This document shows, one piece after another, positions 6,529 to 7,352 of a DNA stretch of 7,352 bases. How positions within the stretch are numbered: position 1 is the first letter of the stretch; every line of letters begins with the position of its first letter. The notes under the pieces were generated by a model. The model was not told the origin of the DNA. It saw nothing but the letters and a program-made list of their open reading frames with translations, and ran no database searches. This DNA is from an uncultured Oscillospiraceae bacterium (GTDB lineage Bacteria; Bacillota; Clostridia; Oscillospirales; Ruminococcaceae). Made by a program: the position numbers and the translations under genes. The stretch is taken from positions 1-7,352 of the forward strand of contig CAJTTH010000048.1 in assembly GCA_910579125.1 (NCBI GenBank). Direction: 5' to 3'.

Positions 6529-6594
6529 TTTCTTTTTTGATAGCGCTGCGCGGAAGTCGCGTTCGTGCTTCTCGTTCTGGAATTTGATTGTCAT
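6403..6594 (-). CDS. Small hypothetical protein, 3' end replaced by integrase antisense
   Basis: A 63-residue minus-strand frame. AGAGGA (plus 6602-6607) lies 7 bases before the ATG at 6594; an ATG at 6600 is only one base from it, so 6594 is preferred. A consensus promoter lies upstream (6650-6678). The N-terminus MTIKFQNEKHERDF matches the F-x-N-E-x-H-E-x-x-F pattern I associate with small element-borne proteins (DUF6075-like, from memory). Basic residues follow, then FCPHCGKPLH (28-37), half of a zinc-ribbon-like motif with no second cysteine pair. Residues from about 50 on (PSSVLAFANHSIA) are merely the antisense of the integrase start, so the original C-terminus is lost. It may be transcribed, but the intact protein is not here. 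Function unknown. Confidence 0.5.
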   Translation of the reverse strand: MTIKFQNEKHERDFRAALSKKKSKGLVFCPHCGKPLHRQKAKRKTMPYFFPSSVLAFANHSIA

Positions 6595-6617
6595 AAGCAT
6601 ATCCTCTTTTAAACGAT

Positions 6618-6635
6618 AGTTAGCTTTGGCTAACT
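6618..6635. promoter_or_regulatory. Perfect palindrome in the minus-strand leader, operator-like
   Basis: AGTTAGCTTTGGCTAACT is a 7-bp perfect inverted repeat with a 4-base centre. It lies at about +9 to +26 of the transcript predicted from the minus-strand promoter, where a bound repressor would block transcription. The half-site GTTAGC/GCTAAC resembles DtxR/IdeR-type metal-repressor boxes (consensus built on TTAGG and CCTAA) but lacks the double G/C, so the regulator is undetermined. It could also act as an RNA hairpin. Confidence 0.4.
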
Positions 6636-6649
6636 CGCCTTACATCTGT

Positions 6650-6678
6650 ATTGTACCACACTCAATTGTGATTGTCAA
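6650..6678 (-). promoter_or_regulatory. Consensus sigma-70 promoter on the minus strand
   Basis: Read on the minus strand: TTGACA (plus 6673-6678), a 17-base spacer, and TACAAT (plus 6650-6655), five of six at -10 and perfect at -35. An A/T-tract (plus 6683-6695, TTTTTTGAAAAAA) just upstream could act as an UP element. It faces the small gene at 6594 and is the best canonical promoter in the window. Confidence 0.85.
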
Positions 6679-6851
6679 ATACTTTTTTGAAAAAACACGC
6701 CAAATAAGGCTAATTATGTATACTTTTACAATTTAATGTATAAGATCATGTTGCTTTTGTCAGGAACCCATAATCCAAACGGCTGATTGGGGCATACCTC
6801 TCCCAAAGGCTATAATAACAGATATTCAATTGTAAAACGATAAGGCGCACA
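6679..6851. other. AT-rich non-coding stretch between mobile-element fragments
   Basis: No gene is visible. The stretch holds the T6/A6 tract next to the minus-strand promoter, a direct repeat ATGTATA at 6716-6722 and 6736-6742 (20 bases apart), a weak hairpin TTGGG/CCCAA (6787-6806) and an isolated TATAAT (6811-6816) with a poor -35. The frame of the following integrase piece is open only back to 6819, after the stop at 6816-6818. Confidence 0.5.
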
Positions 6852-7175
6852 TTGAACCAATTAACCCAATCTGATCTTCAGCAATTCTATGCAAGGGAAA
6901 AAGCAAACGGCAGAAAAATTCGTGCAGATGTGTATGGATCAGGATTATCTGATAGAGTAATTCGGGCTATACACGCCAACTGCCGTTCCGCGTTTGAAAA
7001 AGCGGTGCATGAGGGCTTGATAAAAATAAACCCGGCTATCGGCTGTAAGCTGCCACCCAAGAAATCAAGAGAAATGAAAGTGCTTACACAAAATGAAATT
7101 ATCCGATTCTTAAATCAAGCAAAGGAGGAAGGATATTATGAACTGTTCCTACCCCGCTGTCATCACATTACGTGA
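6852..7175 (+). pseudogene. Internal fragment of a tyrosine-recombinase integrase
   Basis: Residues encoded from about 6852 (LNQLTQSDLQQFYAREK) through LSDRVIRAIHANCRSAFEKAV to NPAIGCKLPPKKSREMKVLT (to about 7090) match the SAM-like core-binding domain of the integrase family whose N-terminus appears at 6385. The start of the catalytic domain follows (QNEIIRFLNQAKEEGYYELFL, to 7151). The sequence then turns into unrelated residues and stops at TGA 7173-7175. The catalytic arginines, histidine and tyrosine all lie beyond the break, so the piece cannot recombine DNA. There is no ribosome site before the TTG at 6852. It is in a different frame from the 6385 fragment, with about 400 bases of unrelated DNA between them where an intact gene would carry about 100 codons. 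The two pieces could be one scrambled gene or two related ones. Confidence 0.8.
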
Positions 7176-7274
7176 CAAACACATTTCTATGTTTACTGGA
7201 TATAGACCCGTACATTCACAGCTTTGTCAGACGTTTCCGTCATTCTCACCATATACATTTTATAGACCCCCGAC
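7176..7274. other. Non-coding gap between the integrase piece and the minus-strand gene end
   Basis: No gene is visible. It contains a small hairpin GACG-TTTC-CGTC (7230-7241; GAAA tetraloop on the minus strand) lying 34 bases past the minus-strand stop, without a T-tract, so it is not a convincing terminator. TATAGACCC occurs twice, at 7201-7209 and 7261-7269, exactly 60 bases apart. Confidence 0.4.
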
Positions 7275-7352
7275 CTATACCGTTGCGGCGGGGCAGAGGT
7301 GTTCGGGGTCCATGCGCAGTTCATCGAGCCACTTTGAAAGCTGTGACTCTTT
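7275..7352 (-). CDS. C-terminal end of an unrecognised minus-strand protein (partial)
   Basis: The minus strand reads 25 residues, KESQLSKWLDELRMDPEHLC then PAATV, and a TAG stop (plus 7275-7277). The frame is open to the window edge, so this would be the C-terminus of a gene starting to the right. The composition (a helix-like SKWLDELR with normal codon use) looks like real protein, but I do not recognise the family. The adjacent integrase debris suggests it belongs to a mobile element. With only 25 residues, a chance open frame cannot be excluded. Confidence 0.4.
   Translation of the reverse strand, partial: KESQLSKWLDELRMDPEHLCPAATV

Noticed and set aside
6410..6619. 69-residue plus-strand frame rich in F, S and C
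   Set aside because: It is the antisense of the small minus-strand gene that has its own promoter and ribosome site.
6787..6816. Promoter TTGGGG-18-TATAAT ahead of the internal integrase piece
   Set aside because: The -35 matches only three of six bases and no ribosome site or start follows; TATAAT by chance is common in AT-rich DNA.
7230..7241. GACG-GAAA-CGTC hairpin as a terminator or group II intron domain
   Set aside because: The stem is only 4 bp, has no T-tract, and the flanks do not match intron domain V or boundary patterns.
1..7352. CRISPR array, tRNA or rRNA genes
   Set aside because: No regularly spaced repeats with spacers, no cloverleaf with a T-loop GTTCRA pattern, and no rRNA-like stretch was seen on either strand.

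Overview
The window looks like a chromosomal segment of a Gram-positive gut-type member of the Clostridia, perhaps Oscillospiraceae/Ruminococcus-like. This rests on strong AGGAGG-type ribosome sites, TATGnTATAAT extended -10 promoters, a TTG start, an OmpR-type two-component system next to a small ABC exporter-like operon, and an integrase remnant starting MGKRRPSGDGMVRKRE, a form I associate with integrative elements of gut Clostridia. The organism assignment is inference.

Positions 1-5953 hold an intact, tightly packed plus-strand module of five genes: an OmpR-family response regulator (100-768), its sensor histidine kinase (765-2123), an ABC transporter ATPase (2189-3049), a 728-residue fusion of a seven-helix ABC-2-type permease to an extracytoplasmic M1-like zinc metallopeptidase (3046-5232), and a second six-helix membrane subunit (5225-5953). 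Four of the five genes overlap a neighbour by 4 or 8 bases. The only real gap (2124-2188) holds a second extended -10 promoter preceded by four imperfect 11-bp units in register, a plausible binding array for the response regulator. The module ends at a strong intrinsic terminator (5996-6028). The simplest reading is that the kinase senses an envelope signal, perhaps a peptide, and the regulator activates a membrane complex whose ATPase drives two permease subunits, one carrying a surface peptidase. The substrate is unknown.

Positions 6029-6384 hold no gene I can support. They contain a compact GC-rich inverted-repeat segment in AT-richer DNA (about 6131-6236), then a promoter and ribosome site serving the integrase remnant.

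Positions 6385-7352 are a patchwork of mobile-element pieces. An integrase begins at 6385 with an excellent ribosome site but departs from the family after about 20 residues. An internal piece of the same kind of integrase reappears at about 6852-7151 in another frame and ends before any catalytic residue. Between them, on the minus strand, lies the 5' part of a small gene with a consensus promoter and a palindromic operator-like hairpin. Its last residues are encoded by the antisense of the integrase remnant. The right edge carries the last 25 residues of an unrecognised minus-strand protein. Everything right of about 6385 looks like joined element debris, in contrast to the well-kept operon on the left.
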